64,000 nucleotides of DNA. It comes from Candidatus Saccharibacteria bacterium. GTDB lineage: Bacteria > Patescibacteriota > Saccharimonadia > Saccharimonadales > Saccharimonadaceae. The notes below the pieces were generated by a model. It did no database searches and was not told where the DNA came from. It worked only from the letters and a program-made list of their open reading frames with translations. The stretch is taken from positions 744,001-808,000 of the forward strand of contig JAEUQU010000002.1 of the NCBI GenBank assembly GCA_016789455.1, in the 5' to 3' direction. How positions within the stretch are numbered: position 1 is the stretch's first letter; each line of letters opens with the position of its first letter. Positions 36,154 through 44,499 of this stretch are shown in pieces. Both the position numbers and the translations under genes were made by a program.

Positions 36154-38499
36154 CTAGTCGGCGGTGCGGCGAAAACGGAACAGCCGTCCGGCGCGTGCCA
36201 GCAAGCCTGTTGGCTCTGGTTCGGCGACGGGTTGTGGCGGCTGGGCACCGAGGTGTGACAACCGCCAGGATGTCTCGCCCGAATCGCGGTCGCGACCGGG
36301 AACGAGCCTGGCCAGCACTTCGCCGTCGGCGAGTCGGATAGGCGAATCCTCTTGTGAGACAATTCCCTGCCGTTCGCCGTCCAACTCTTGCCACTCGAAA
36401 GCACCGAGGCTTTCGTTGAATGCCAGCGCGACTCGCGTCACACCTGGCAATTCAGCCAGCTGCCGATGAGCCGACGCTACATCGAGCAAGCTCAGGCACT
36501 CAGCCCAATCGACCGCCGACGGCGAGAACGAACGAATCGTCTCATTGCCGTCATTCGCAGTTCGCAGCACCTGCCACATCTCCTGAATAGCCCTGGCGGC
36601 CTTCAGCAGCTTGCGGCCGTCCACGCCAGAGGCATTGCACAGACCGATCAGACGGAGTTCGTCGTCAGGATCTGCCGCTTTGCCGCTGTTCCAAAAGTGG
36701 CCCGGCATCAGCGCCGACACCTTCGCCAGCATGGCAAATAGTGCCAGGTCTTCATGGTCGTGGCCACTCCAAACGTCCACGGCATGTGGAAGTTCGGCAT
36801 GCTGGCCATCGTAGTCCACGAAGTAGCTGTGCTGGGGACACAGTGTGGCAACCGGCGTGGTACTGAAAGTGGTTGCCACCAGCCAGAACAAAAGTTCCGC
36901 CTGACTGGCACCTTCTTCGAGCCGGCGCTGTAGCGTGGTGGCATAGGCCAGGTCGGCCCGTCCGATCCACTGCTCCATCCGCCGGCCGAATTCCGTCAGC
37001 GAGCCGCCCTCGGCAATGCCAAGCGATTCCAGCATGGTAATCTGCTCAAGCAGATAAGCCATACGGTCAGGCATGACATGTAGCCCGGAGGGTAGACGCA
37101 GGCGCGCCACCTCTCCGGTCACGTCAGTCCAGCCCTGCTTGCAGGCGTAGAACGCCAGCGGCAGCATGGAAGCACTGGCCATCGGGAAACGGATTGCCTC
37201 GTAGCGCAAGGCTCCGGGCCGGTTCAGCTCGTCATCTTCCAGTTCGGCATAGTCCGCCCCCACCTCGTGAGTGATGTAGGCGATACCGGGCCGACGGCGG
37301 CCGACGCGACCAATCCGCTGCAGGAGCGAATTGACACCGAGCGGCGCCACGACCGGGAAGGTCGTTTCACCGATGGTCTCCTGGTCGTACCCGCTGTCCA
37401 TCGTCACCACGAAGTCGAGGGTCGGGAAGGTTATCCCCATCTCGACGACGCTAGTGGCAATAATGACGTAGTTCTGCTGGCGTGCCTCAATGGCGGCCAG
37501 CTCGGCCTTGAATGCCTCCAGTCGGCGGTCGTCGCGGACGACTTCGCCAGCCAAAAGCAGCACGGGCAGTTGCGGAAACGCCTGGTTCAGCAGCTTGGCG
37601 ATCTTACGTGCATCGCTATGGCTGCCGGCAAACGAGTTGATGACCGCCAGCATGCCATGCGATCGCCCCGTCTCGAAGACGGCGGCATGCACGGCAGCAG
37701 CATCGGCATACTCTGGCGTCGGAAAGTACCGGCTCGTCGGATCTGGGTTGATGAGCGTTGCCTCGACCAATGGGACAATGGCCTTGTCCATCGGTTCCAG
37801 CAGATTGCTCTTCCAGACATTGAAGCGTGACTTGTCGGCGCGGATGATATTGGTAACACCAAGCGCGTCCGACAGATTTGACGTGTCGACGGTAGCCGAC
37901 ATGTAGTCAACTGTCACGCCCGCCGCACGAGCCAGGGCGATGCCCAGCTCGACGCCGGGATTCTGCTCGACCGTCACGTGTGCCTCATCGATGATGACGC
38001 GGTCACGCTGTGGGTCGAGTTCTCCGTTTTTGGCAAGCATCTCGAAGATGCCAGTCGTGACGAACTTGATGGGCGCATCACGGTTGACGTTACCGCTGAC
38101 CGATGTGATGCACCCGAACAGCGCCAGCTTCCCCTGTCGGCGTTTATGCTGCCGGTAGGATTGCCAGAGCGAATTCATGAACGCCTGCTGGTCGACCGCG
38201 ATAGGAATACGCGGTTCAACCACCCAGACGGCAACCGGATCGTCGGCAGTTGCACCAGAGCGCTGCAGCTGCCGGAGCAGCGCATGCACTGGCACACCAA
38301 CAGTCTTCCCGAGGCCAGTCGCGGCCACAAGGAAGAATGGGTCCTGGCCCATCTGCTGGAAGTAGTCGGCAATCTCCAGGCGGTCACGCTTGATGACCCA
38401 TTTGAGAAAGTCGACTATCTCGAGCATGTGGACACTTCGACCCCTTCCCATCTGTAGCCGTGGGTACTCAGGCACGTCGTAGTGCGGAATCCGCAGCAC
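36154..38499 (-). CDS. DEAH-box superfamily 2 helicase
   Basis: A 781-aa helicase. Motif I is AATGLGKTVGVP, motif II VIIDEAHVT, motif III DYMSATVD, motif V region ATSVVEMGITFPTLDFVV and motif VI LLQRIGRVGRRRPG. The order matches DEAH/HrpA-HrpB type RNA helicases, but the 330-residue C-terminal half has no recognised accessory domain, and the C terminus is basic. The start is GTG with GGGGAG upstream. Its promoter is of the TTTACT/17/TATAAT type. With the zinc-ribbon and 296-aa proteins it forms a three-gene operon. Confidence 0.85.
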   Translation of the reverse strand: MLRIPHYDVPEYPRLQMGRGRSVHMLEIVDFLKWVIKRDRLEIADYFQQMGQDPFFLVAATGLGKTVGVPVHALLRQLQRSGATADDPVAVWVVEPRIPIAVDQQAFMNSLWQSYRQHKRRQGKLALFGCITSVSGNVNRDAPIKFVTTGIFEMLAKNGELDPQRDRVIIDEAHVTVEQNPGVELGIALARAAGVTVDYMSATVDTSNLSDALGVTNIIRADKSRFNVWKSNLLEPMDKAIVPLVEATLINPDPTSRYFPTPEYADAAAVHAAVFETGRSHGMLAVINSFAGSHSDARKIAKLLNQAFPQLPVLLLAGEVVRDDRRLEAFKAELAAIEARQQNYVIIATSVVEMGITFPTLDFVVTMDSGYDQETIGETTFPVVAPLGVNSLLQRIGRVGRRRPGIAYITHEVGADYAELEDDELNRPGALRYEAIRFPMASASMLPLAFYACKQGWTDVTGEVARLRLPSGLHVMPDRMAYLLEQITMLESLGIAEGGSLTEFGRRMEQWIGRADLAYATTLQRRLEEGASQAELLFWLVATTFSTTPVATLCPQHSYFVDYDGQHAELPHAVDVWSGHDHEDLALFAMLAKVSALMPGHFWNSGKAADPDDELRLIGLCNASGVDGRKLLKAARAIQEMWQVLRTANDGNETIRSFSPSAVDWAECLSLLDVASAHRQLAELPGVTRVALAFNESLGAFEWQELDGERQGIVSQEDSPIRLADGEVLARLVPGRDRDSGETSWRLSHLGAQPPQPVAEPEPTGLLARAGRLFRFRRTAD

Positions 38500-38561
38500 G
38501 TCTCTCCCCTTTCATGAGGATAGTCTATGAAGGTTCACGCCTTTTGAGCGCATGGATAACA

Positions 38562-38590
38562 ATTATAAAATTTTATTGCAAAATAGTAAA
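38562..38590 (-). promoter_or_regulatory. promoter of the helicase operon
   Basis: TTTACT (38585-38590), 17-bp spacer, TATAAT (38562-38567), about 60 nt before the GTG start. Confidence 0.85.
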
Positions 38591-38615
38591 TTTACTATAA
38601 TGAATATTTAATAAA

Positions 38616-39467
38616 CTACAGCGCCGGCCCCGTCGAAGTCGAACTCCCCGCCGTCCCATTCCATATCCAGTTGGCGGCGTTGCCGTCAGCATAGCCGTGT
38701 ACCGTCACGCCTTCGGTCAGCATGACACCGGTCATGCTGAGGACGCCGGTCGCAGCAGCTTGCTGACGGACGGCGATGCGCCAGCTGCCCGCATTAGCCG
38801 TGAACGTGACTGAGAGCCGTTGCCAGCCGCCTGTCGAGTTAACATTGCTAGAGGTGAGATAGTTGGTGCCGGCAGAATCTGCGGCCTGCAAAGCTATCGG
38901 GACACCCACTGCCGACAGCTTGGCCCAGACACTAGCAGTATACTGCTGGCCGGTGGTCAGGCCAGAGCCGGACGAATGATAGATACGGTCGGCGGAAGCC
39001 GTGGTGTTGGTCTGCCAGGCCCAGGGCAAAGCCAGGCAGGTCACCGACCGCCACACGGTTGGAGCCGGATACCGAGCCGGCTGAGTTGTAGTTGCCACTG
39101 GTGTTAGCAAGTGCCGGATTGATCGCCAGGTTAGTAATCGGCGGAACGCCACCGATGCCGTGTCCCGGACAACTACCAGTGGCGGCACTGCGGTTCTCAC
39201 TAGTGACCTTGTAGGTCGATGAGCCGTTGTTGGCGGTCAGGCAATACGCATCCGTAGATACGTGCCCGTGTCGGCCTTGGCTTGCTCCAGTTGCTTGGCT
39301 GATGCCTTCAGGTCAGACTGGACGGTTGCCGCCCGGGCTTGTTCCTGGGAGCGGCTGAAAGCGCCGATGGCCAGCACTGCCAGAATACCGATGATAACGA
39401 TGACAATCAAAAGCTCGACAATGGTAAACCCCTGCCGCGACCCTCTCCCCACCCTGGATATATACAT
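38616..39467 (-). pseudogene. frameshifted type IV pilin with C-terminal binding-like domain
   Basis: The N terminus (SRQG|FTIVELLIV with pilin helix) runs in frame from 39467 to a TGA at 39237. Pilin-like sequence then continues in the -1 frame (YCLTANNGSSTYKVTSENR to about 39030). From there the original frame resumes with a beta-rich domain (YTASVWAKLSAVG, WQRLSVTFTANAGSW) to 38616. The two shifts cancel. The domain order matches the intact 299-aa pilin at 30598-31497. It is either a decayed gene, a pair of sequencing errors, or an unusual recoding event; decay or error is most likely. Confidence 0.75.
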
Positions 39468-39533
39468 GTGCCCGTATTCCGTATATGCTTAGTTGCCTCA
39501 ATTTTATCACATGGCACAGCACCGCAGTATTAT

Positions 39534-39562
39534 TTGACAAAAGTTATTATTTTTGATATAAT
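39534..39562 (+). promoter_or_regulatory. promoter of the 39.6-40.5 kb pair
   Basis: TTGACA (39534-39539), 17-bp spacer, TATAAT (39557-39562). The leader holds AAAGGAGG inside an AGCCT/AGGCT hairpin, so ribosome access may be modulated. Confidence 0.85.
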
Positions 39563-39600
39563 ATAAGAGTACGTACTGTCGAGCCTAAAGGAGGCTTGTT

Positions 39601-40038
39601 ATGAACACCCAGCGTACATGGGCCGAGTTCATCATCCCGTTGTACTTCGACGGGACTGATCCGCTGCTGGATGCGGCAATCGGTAACGTCCGGGCCCGAG
39701 TGGCCCAAGGCCGCACCGACGCCCTGCAGTCCCCCGTCCTGGTGGGCCTGGGCCTGGACGAGTCGCCGTACAGCCGCAGCTGGCTGCTGTGCCTCGTGCC
39801 GCTGCTGGACCAGAGCGATTCAGGACTGGATTGCCTGTCCCTGATGGCCTGGCTCGAGCCGCCCGACGAGGACGGTGGCGACATGCGGCTCCGCGTCAGC
39901 GTGGACCGGCCCGGCGACGGCACGGTGATGATGGAGACGGTGCCACAAAGCGCCACCCCCATCGTCTCCGGCCTGCTCGACGAGCTGGAGGCCGGCCTGC
40001 GCCCCATCCTCATGCGTCTGACCGAGCGTGAATCATGA
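39601..40038 (+). CDS. hypothetical protein of a tandem paralogous pair (first)
   Basis: A 145-aa soluble acidic protein. It aligns with the next gene product over a central SWLLCLVPL / LSLMAWLEP / MRLRVSV core and a C-terminal LLDELEAGLRPILMRLT helix. The ATG has AAAGGAGG upstream. It overlaps the next gene by 4 nt, so both are made together, perhaps as a heterodimer. I do not recognise the family. Confidence 0.65.
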   Translation: MNTQRTWAEFIIPLYFDGTDPLLDAAIGNVRARVAQGRTDALQSPVLVGLGLDESPYSRSWLLCLVPLLDQSDSGLDCLSLMAWLEPPDEDGGDMRLRVSVDRPGDGTVMMETVPQSATPIVSGLLDELEAGLRPILMRLTERES

Positions 40039-40472
40039 CCGACCACCGCATCTACGACCCCGCAGAGTGGGCTGCGCGGAGCATCGATCTGCCCGGCCTC
40101 GGCGACGAGCTGGCACCCGATGACGAGCGCTGGGCCCGCGTCCGCGAACGGCTGGGGCGCAACCACGACGATGGCCTCACAGGCATCGTCAAGGTGGCCG
40201 GGAACCTGCACCTGGAGACGTACAGCGAGATCTGGCAGCTCTGCCTGATTCCGCTCGGCAGTGATGAGCACCCGGAGCGCTGGGGGCTGGTCCTGTCGGC
40301 CTTCGTCGAGGCGGACAGCACCGCAGCCTGGCTTCGGCTGAGCGTCCACTACTGCGACACTTCGTCGGTACTGCTGGCGATGCTGCCGCCAGAGCTGGCC
40401 AGCTACATCAGCGATCTGCTCTCCGAGCTGGAGGCCGACCTACGGCCACTGCTGGGCGATCTGACCGGCTGA
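40035..40472 (+). CDS. hypothetical protein of a tandem paralogous pair (second)
   Basis: A 145-aa paralogue of the preceding gene: IWQLCLIPL, LVLSAFVEAD, WLRLSVHY and LLSELEADLRPLLGDLT match the same positions. No signal peptide or membrane helix. A perfect 13-bp hairpin follows the stop codon. Function unknown. Confidence 0.65.
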   Translation: MTDHRIYDPAEWAARSIDLPGLGDELAPDDERWARVRERLGRNHDDGLTGIVKVAGNLHLETYSEIWQLCLIPLGSDEHPERWGLVLSAFVEADSTAAWLRLSVHYCDTSSVLLAMLPPELASYISDLLSELEADLRPLLGDLTG

Positions 40473-40478
40473 TACCAT

Positions 40479-40516
40479 CCGGACCATGCGCTGCATCCAA
40501 GCGGCGCATGGTCCGG
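40479..40516 (+). terminator. 13-bp perfect hairpin after the paralogous pair
   Basis: CCGGACCATGCGC pairs with GCGCATGGTCCGG around a 12-nt loop. There is no T tract, so it may be a 3'-end stabiliser rather than a classical terminator. Confidence 0.55.
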
Positions 40517-40588
40517 GCACCACCGATGCGCTTGAACACGATTCGAGCGTGGCGGCGGTAGGGCTACAGAGCCACATGGTGCCGATCC

Positions 40589-41983
40589 CTACTCGGTACG
40601 CAACGCCTCAATCGGATCCAGCTTGGCTGCCTTGCGCGCCGGCAACAGCCCGGCAATGACGGCAATCAGCATCAGGGCCGCCAGCAACACCGCTATCGGC
40701 TCCCATTGGAATACCAGCAGGTTGACACCCTCGCCAAGATCAAGCGCCTCATTGATAAGCGGATTGCCAAAGTACCCTGCCGCCAAAGCCAGACCGATAC
40801 CGATGGCGCCACCCAGCAGCCCGATGAACGCCGCCTCAAAACGGAACAGGCTGCCGACATCGAACTTCCGCATGCCCAGCGCCTTCATCAAGCCGATCTG
40901 GCTGGTACGCTCCAGCACACTGATGTACTGTGTATTGATAATGCCAAAGACCGAAGCGATGACCGCCAGCACGGCAAAGCCGGCCACGATGCCCTGCAAA
41001 ATATTGACGAACTGGAACAGCACCGCCTGGGCATCCTTGGCACTCTGGACGTTATAGCCTTTATCTATCAGTTCCTGTTTGACGTCGGCGACTTTCTGCG
41101 GGTTGTCGCGGCCACCTTCGACGCGGGCGTTGGCGACGATGTATTTGCGATAGTTCTCGGTGCCCTCTGTGGTGAAGTCGGCCATGTCACGGGCATCGGC
41201 GGACGAGACATAGAGTGTCGGCGTGGCAATCAACGAGGTTGACGACTTCTTAGTGACTGCCTTGATGCTGAGACGGAACTGTCTGGTCTCGAAGGGCTGC
41301 AGCTCGTTCAGGGCTTCAGGGCCTTTCTCGCGCAGAAACTCCTGGACGCGCTCCGGCGTCAGGTCGACGGCACGGCGCAGCTGGACGACTACCTCGCGCC
41401 CGACCGCCTGCTCGGCCGAGCCGAAGCCCAGACCCTGCACGTAGCTATCCGGAATCAGCACGGCACCGCGCGGCAGGCTGCTGGTATCGCCCAGGCTGCC
41501 GGCCGCCAGTTCTGGCCGCAGGCCGGGATTGTATGACTCGACGGTAGTGGTGAACTTTTTGAACTCCTCCGTGCTGCCGCCCTCTTCCGCCGGAGCCCGG
41601 GTGACGAACTGCGGCGTGACGTTATAACGCGGTGAGACGGACTCGATGCCATCCACCTGGCGCAGCCTGGTCAGGTCGGCCTCGGTCAACTGCTTGAGGG
41701 TCAGGCCGCCGGTCTGACGGGCGTTCTCATCGTACTCCTGCGGCTCCGTGAAGCCGCTGGTATCGGTGCCGAAGATCTTGCGGTCAATGGCCACAAAGAG
41801 CTCGGCCGGGTCAGTATTGGAGCTGATGAGCCGCTCGGCGTACTGGCGGGCACCTTCGCCGGCAGCAAGCGAGAGGGTCAAGGTGAAAGCACCGACGGCG
41901 ATGGCCAGGGCAGTCAGGAAGGTGCGGATCTTGGCCTGCCCCAGGGCGCGGCCGGCGCGGCGGGCGATGTCGAGTGTTTTCAT
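40589..41983 (-). CDS. MacB-like ABC transporter permease
   Basis: A 464-aa protein: one transmembrane helix near residues 20-40, a large periplasm-facing MacB_PCD-type domain (about 41-320), then three helices with the FtsX fold (FVNILQGIVAGFAVLAVIAS...). The ending LLPARKAAKLDPIEALRTE is the typical C-terminal motif of this transporter class. It works with the ATPase encoded directly upstream (4-nt overlap). Such systems export lipoproteins, peptides or drugs by mechanotransmission; the cargo here is unknown. Confidence 0.88.
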   Translation of the reverse strand: MKTLDIARRAGRALGQAKIRTFLTALAIAVGAFTLTLSLAAGEGARQYAERLISSNTDPAELFVAIDRKIFGTDTSGFTEPQEYDENARQTGGLTLKQLTEADLTRLRQVDGIESVSPRYNVTPQFVTRAPAEEGGSTEEFKKFTTTVESYNPGLRPELAAGSLGDTSSLPRGAVLIPDSYVQGLGFGSAEQAVGREVVVQLRRAVDLTPERVQEFLREKGPEALNELQPFETRQFRLSIKAVTKKSSTSLIATPTLYVSSADARDMADFTTEGTENYRKYIVANARVEGGRDNPQKVADVKQELIDKGYNVQSAKDAQAVLFQFVNILQGIVAGFAVLAVIASVFGIINTQYISVLERTSQIGLMKALGMRKFDVGSLFRFEAAFIGLLGGAIGIGLALAAGYFGNPLINEALDLGEGVNLLVFQWEPIAVLLAALMLIAVIAGLLPARKAAKLDPIEALRTE

Positions 41984-42843
41984 AGTTGGATCTTCCTTGC
42001 GGGTTTGTGGTCATCGTGATGTGCCGGTTCGTGGCCGCTGACTGTGATGCGATGGACGACGGGCCGCGGAGTGGGCGCCGGCGCGTCCGGCGGCAGCTGT
42101 CTCATGGGTGGCACATGTGGCTTGGGCCTGGGTTTCGGCTTCGGCTTCGCAGCTTCGGGCAGCTCATCCCGATAGGTGATGCGCTCCACCTCGCCATCCT
42201 TGACGAATATCTGCATGTCGCACTTAGCCGCCAGTTCGGGGTCATGCGTGACGATGATCAGCGTGACGCCCTCGCGCCGGTTATATCCGAACAGCATCTT
42301 CTCTACCAGCTCACCGGTAGCGGAGTCGAGGTTGCCGGTCGGCTCGTCGGCAAAGATGATGCCCGGACTGTTGACGATGGCCCGGGCGATAGCCAGGCGC
42401 TGCTTCTGGCCGCCGGAGAGGTTGCGGGCTTTGTTCTTGATCTTGTCGGCCAGGTCGACCTTGGCCAGGGCCTCCTCGATCATGGCACGGCGCTTGCGGC
42501 GCGGCACGCCGGCGATCTCCAGCGGCAGGCTGACGTTGTCGTAGCAGGTCTCGTTGCCCTGCACAAAGAAGGACTGGAAGATGAAACCGATCTCTTTGGC
42601 CCGGAACTCATCAACCTTACGGTGCCGCAGGCGCAGGATATCCCGCTCATTGATGATGACCCGGCCGCTGTCCGGACGGTCAAGGCCGCTCATGGCGTGC
42701 ATCAGGGTCGATTTGCCAGAGCCGGACTTGCCGACGATGGCTACGCTCGCCCCGTCTTCGACCACGAAACTGACCCCTTTGAGCGCCTGGAAGGCGTTCT
42801 GCCGCTTGCCGTAGGTCTTTACCAGATTGTCTATTTCGATCAT
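41980..42843 (-). CDS. MacB-like ABC transporter ATP-binding protein
   Basis: A 287-aa ATPase of the LolD/MacB type. Walker A is IVGKSGSGKST, the signature LSGGQKQRLAIARA, Walker B IIFADEPTGNLD, H-loop IVTHDPELA. About 60 extra C-terminal residues (PKPKPRPKPHVPP...HHDDHK) form a proline- and lysine-rich tail not seen in LolD. The ATG at 42843 has GGGGAG 5 nt upstream; earlier in-frame codons lack such a site. Confidence 0.9.
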   Translation of the reverse strand: MIEIDNLVKTYGKRQNAFQALKGVSFVVEDGASVAIVGKSGSGKSTLMHAMSGLDRPDSGRVIINERDILRLRHRKVDEFRAKEIGFIFQSFFVQGNETCYDNVSLPLEIAGVPRRKRRAMIEEALAKVDLADKIKNKARNLSGGQKQRLAIARAIVNSPGIIFADEPTGNLDSATGELVEKMLFGYNRREGVTLIIVTHDPELAAKCDMQIFVKDGEVERITYRDELPEAAKPKPKPRPKPHVPPMRQLPPDAPAPTPRPVVHRITVSGHEPAHHDDHKPARKIQL

Positions 42844-42880
42844 GCCCACTCCCCTATTCGTTGTTGACTGTTGCCATAGA

Positions 42881-43186
42881 TTACTGCGGACTGACGGTGA
42901 CGCCACGCCAGAAAGCGACATAATTGCCAAAGTCCTGGCCGACACGGGTCAGCGCACCGGCTTTGGGCTCCGGATAATACCAGGCGCCGCCCTGACTGGT
43001 CTGGCCGCCAGCGGAAACATCATAATAACTGGCCTCGCCCTTCCAGGGGCAGATGGTGTGCAGGTCGCTCGGCGCGAAGTACTCGCGGGTGATGCGGTCG
43101 GGCGGAAAATACCAGTTTCCCTCAATGTATATCAGTTCTTCCTTGGGTGCCTGGGCGATGACGGTTCCGTTGAATTCAGCTTTCAT
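42881..43186 (-). CDS. DUF427 family protein
   Basis: A 101-aa protein. It matches the DUF427 (PF04248) pattern: NWYFPPDRI, the CPWKGEASYYDV motif and the closing YVAFWRGVTV strand. Members are small beta-rich proteins of unknown function. The ATG at 43186 overlaps the end of the bactofilin-like gene by 11 nt, so they are likely co-translated. Confidence 0.82.
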   Translation of the reverse strand: MKAEFNGTVIAQAPKEELIYIEGNWYFPPDRITREYFAPSDLHTICPWKGEASYYDVSAGGQTSQGGAWYYPEPKAGALTRVGQDFGNYVAFWRGVTVSPQ

Positions 43187-44468
43187 CCGATGTGTCCTTT
43201 CGTGACTTACGCTTCTGTTTACTGGTCGATGTGGCGGGCTTGGTGGACGACTCCACAGGCGGGTGCTTCGGTGGATCATGCGGCGCCAGCCGGCCGGCAT
43301 AGGTGTGTGGCTGGTCAAGCAGAGTATAGCGCGGCGGCGGGAAGCGGCGCATAAGCTCGCCGGCCAGCATGCCGCTGCCGTAGACGAAACCGATCAGCGT
43401 GACAATTACACCGAGCCCCGGGGTCAGTATCAGTACCACCAGGACGCCCGCGCCGACCAGGGCATACTGGAAGACGTTCTGAGTAACCCGCCCCATCAGC
43501 AACCGGCCGATGAAAAACGCGAAGGCCGGCAGGCTCAAAAATATCATCAGCAGCCAGCCGGCCAGAATGGTCCAGCCCAGCCCGGCACCGATGAGCGACG
43601 ATAGCAGCAGCATCGGTATGAAGAAGCCGGCCGCCAGTGCCACTACGCCCCACAGTACGGTCCAGCCCGGCTGCTCACGGCCGTACGTGGAAAGACTGTA
43701 GAAAAAGCGCGGCAACAACAGCACCAGTAGCAGGGTTGCCACGAGTATATTGAGCGCGAAGAACAACGCCACGCCAGCCAGCAGACCGGCTGTGTTGAAC
43801 GGCCTGCGGCCATCAGTGGCCTGCTCGTACTTAACGGTGCCGACGGTGGCGGTTTCGGCGCGGTTGTACTCGCTGGCACTGCGGTAGGCCAGGTTGCCGG
43901 TGACGACGGCGCCAGGGCCCAGATACAGGTTACCGACGTCGGCGCGGACATTGCGGCCGATAGTACCGGTAATATCGGCCGAACCGGCGGAAACGGCCGC
44001 ATCGCGGCGGACGGTGCCCTCGAGATAGACCTCGTTACCGGCGGCGTGGACGTCGGTCGCCTGGGCTGCTTTTTTGAGCGTGAAACGTTCTGAGACACTG
44101 CTGACATTACCGCCGACCACAGCGTCGACCGCCACCTCACTCCCCGCCAGGCGCACATCGCCCTCGATGGTGCCACGGATGTCCAGGCGCTGGCCGGCAC
44201 ACAGCACGTCACCCCGGATGGTGCCGGTGATGACGACTGACTCACCGGCGCAGAACAGGTCGCCATTGACCGTACCGCGGATCTCCAGCTTGCTGCCGGC
44301 CATGAACAGGGTCGAGTCGACGGTCTGGCCGGAATCGACGGTGGTGTTGTTGCCGCCGGCGCGGAATTCGATGGCCCGCGCGGCCGGTGCCAAGGCGGCA
44401 CCCAGCAGTGCCGTCAGGGTGACGGCCAGAATGGTAATAGGGATGATGCGGGCGCGGGCAAATTTCAC
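43176..44468 (-). CDS. bactofilin-like polymer-forming membrane protein
   Basis: A 430-aa protein: signal peptide (about residues 1-32, ending APAARA), a right-handed beta-helix-like domain with repeating GTxxGDxxxAG units (LEIRGTVNGDLFCAG, VVITGTIRGDVLCAG, LDIRGTIEGDVRLAG; residues 36-200), then five or six transmembrane helices (from about 228) and a basic C-terminal tail. The repeats match the polymer-forming cytoskeletal (bactofilin) fold but here face outside. GTG at 44468 follows GGAGGAG. It may organise the envelope surface. Confidence 0.8.
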   Translation of the reverse strand: MKFARARIIPITILAVTLTALLGAALAPAARAIEFRAGGNNTTVDSGQTVDSTLFMAGSKLEIRGTVNGDLFCAGESVVITGTIRGDVLCAGQRLDIRGTIEGDVRLAGSEVAVDAVVGGNVSSVSERFTLKKAAQATDVHAAGNEVYLEGTVRRDAAVSAGSADITGTIGRNVRADVGNLYLGPGAVVTGNLAYRSASEYNRAETATVGTVKYEQATDGRRPFNTAGLLAGVALFFALNILVATLLLVLLLPRFFYSLSTYGREQPGWTVLWGVVALAAGFFIPMLLLSSLIGAGLGWTILAGWLLMIFLSLPAFAFFIGRLLMGRVTQNVFQYALVGAGVLVVLILTPGLGVIVTLIGFVYGSGMLAGELMRRFPPPRYTLLDQPHTYAGRLAPHDPPKHPPVESSTKPATSTSKQKRKSRKDTSDES

Positions 44469-44499
44469 TCTACGCTCCTCCTTCTGCCCCCAGTATAAG

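Noticed and set aside
38551-38570. A lac-operator-like GGATAACAATT stretch
   Set aside because: It lacks the second half-site and simply overlaps the -10 box of the helicase promoter.
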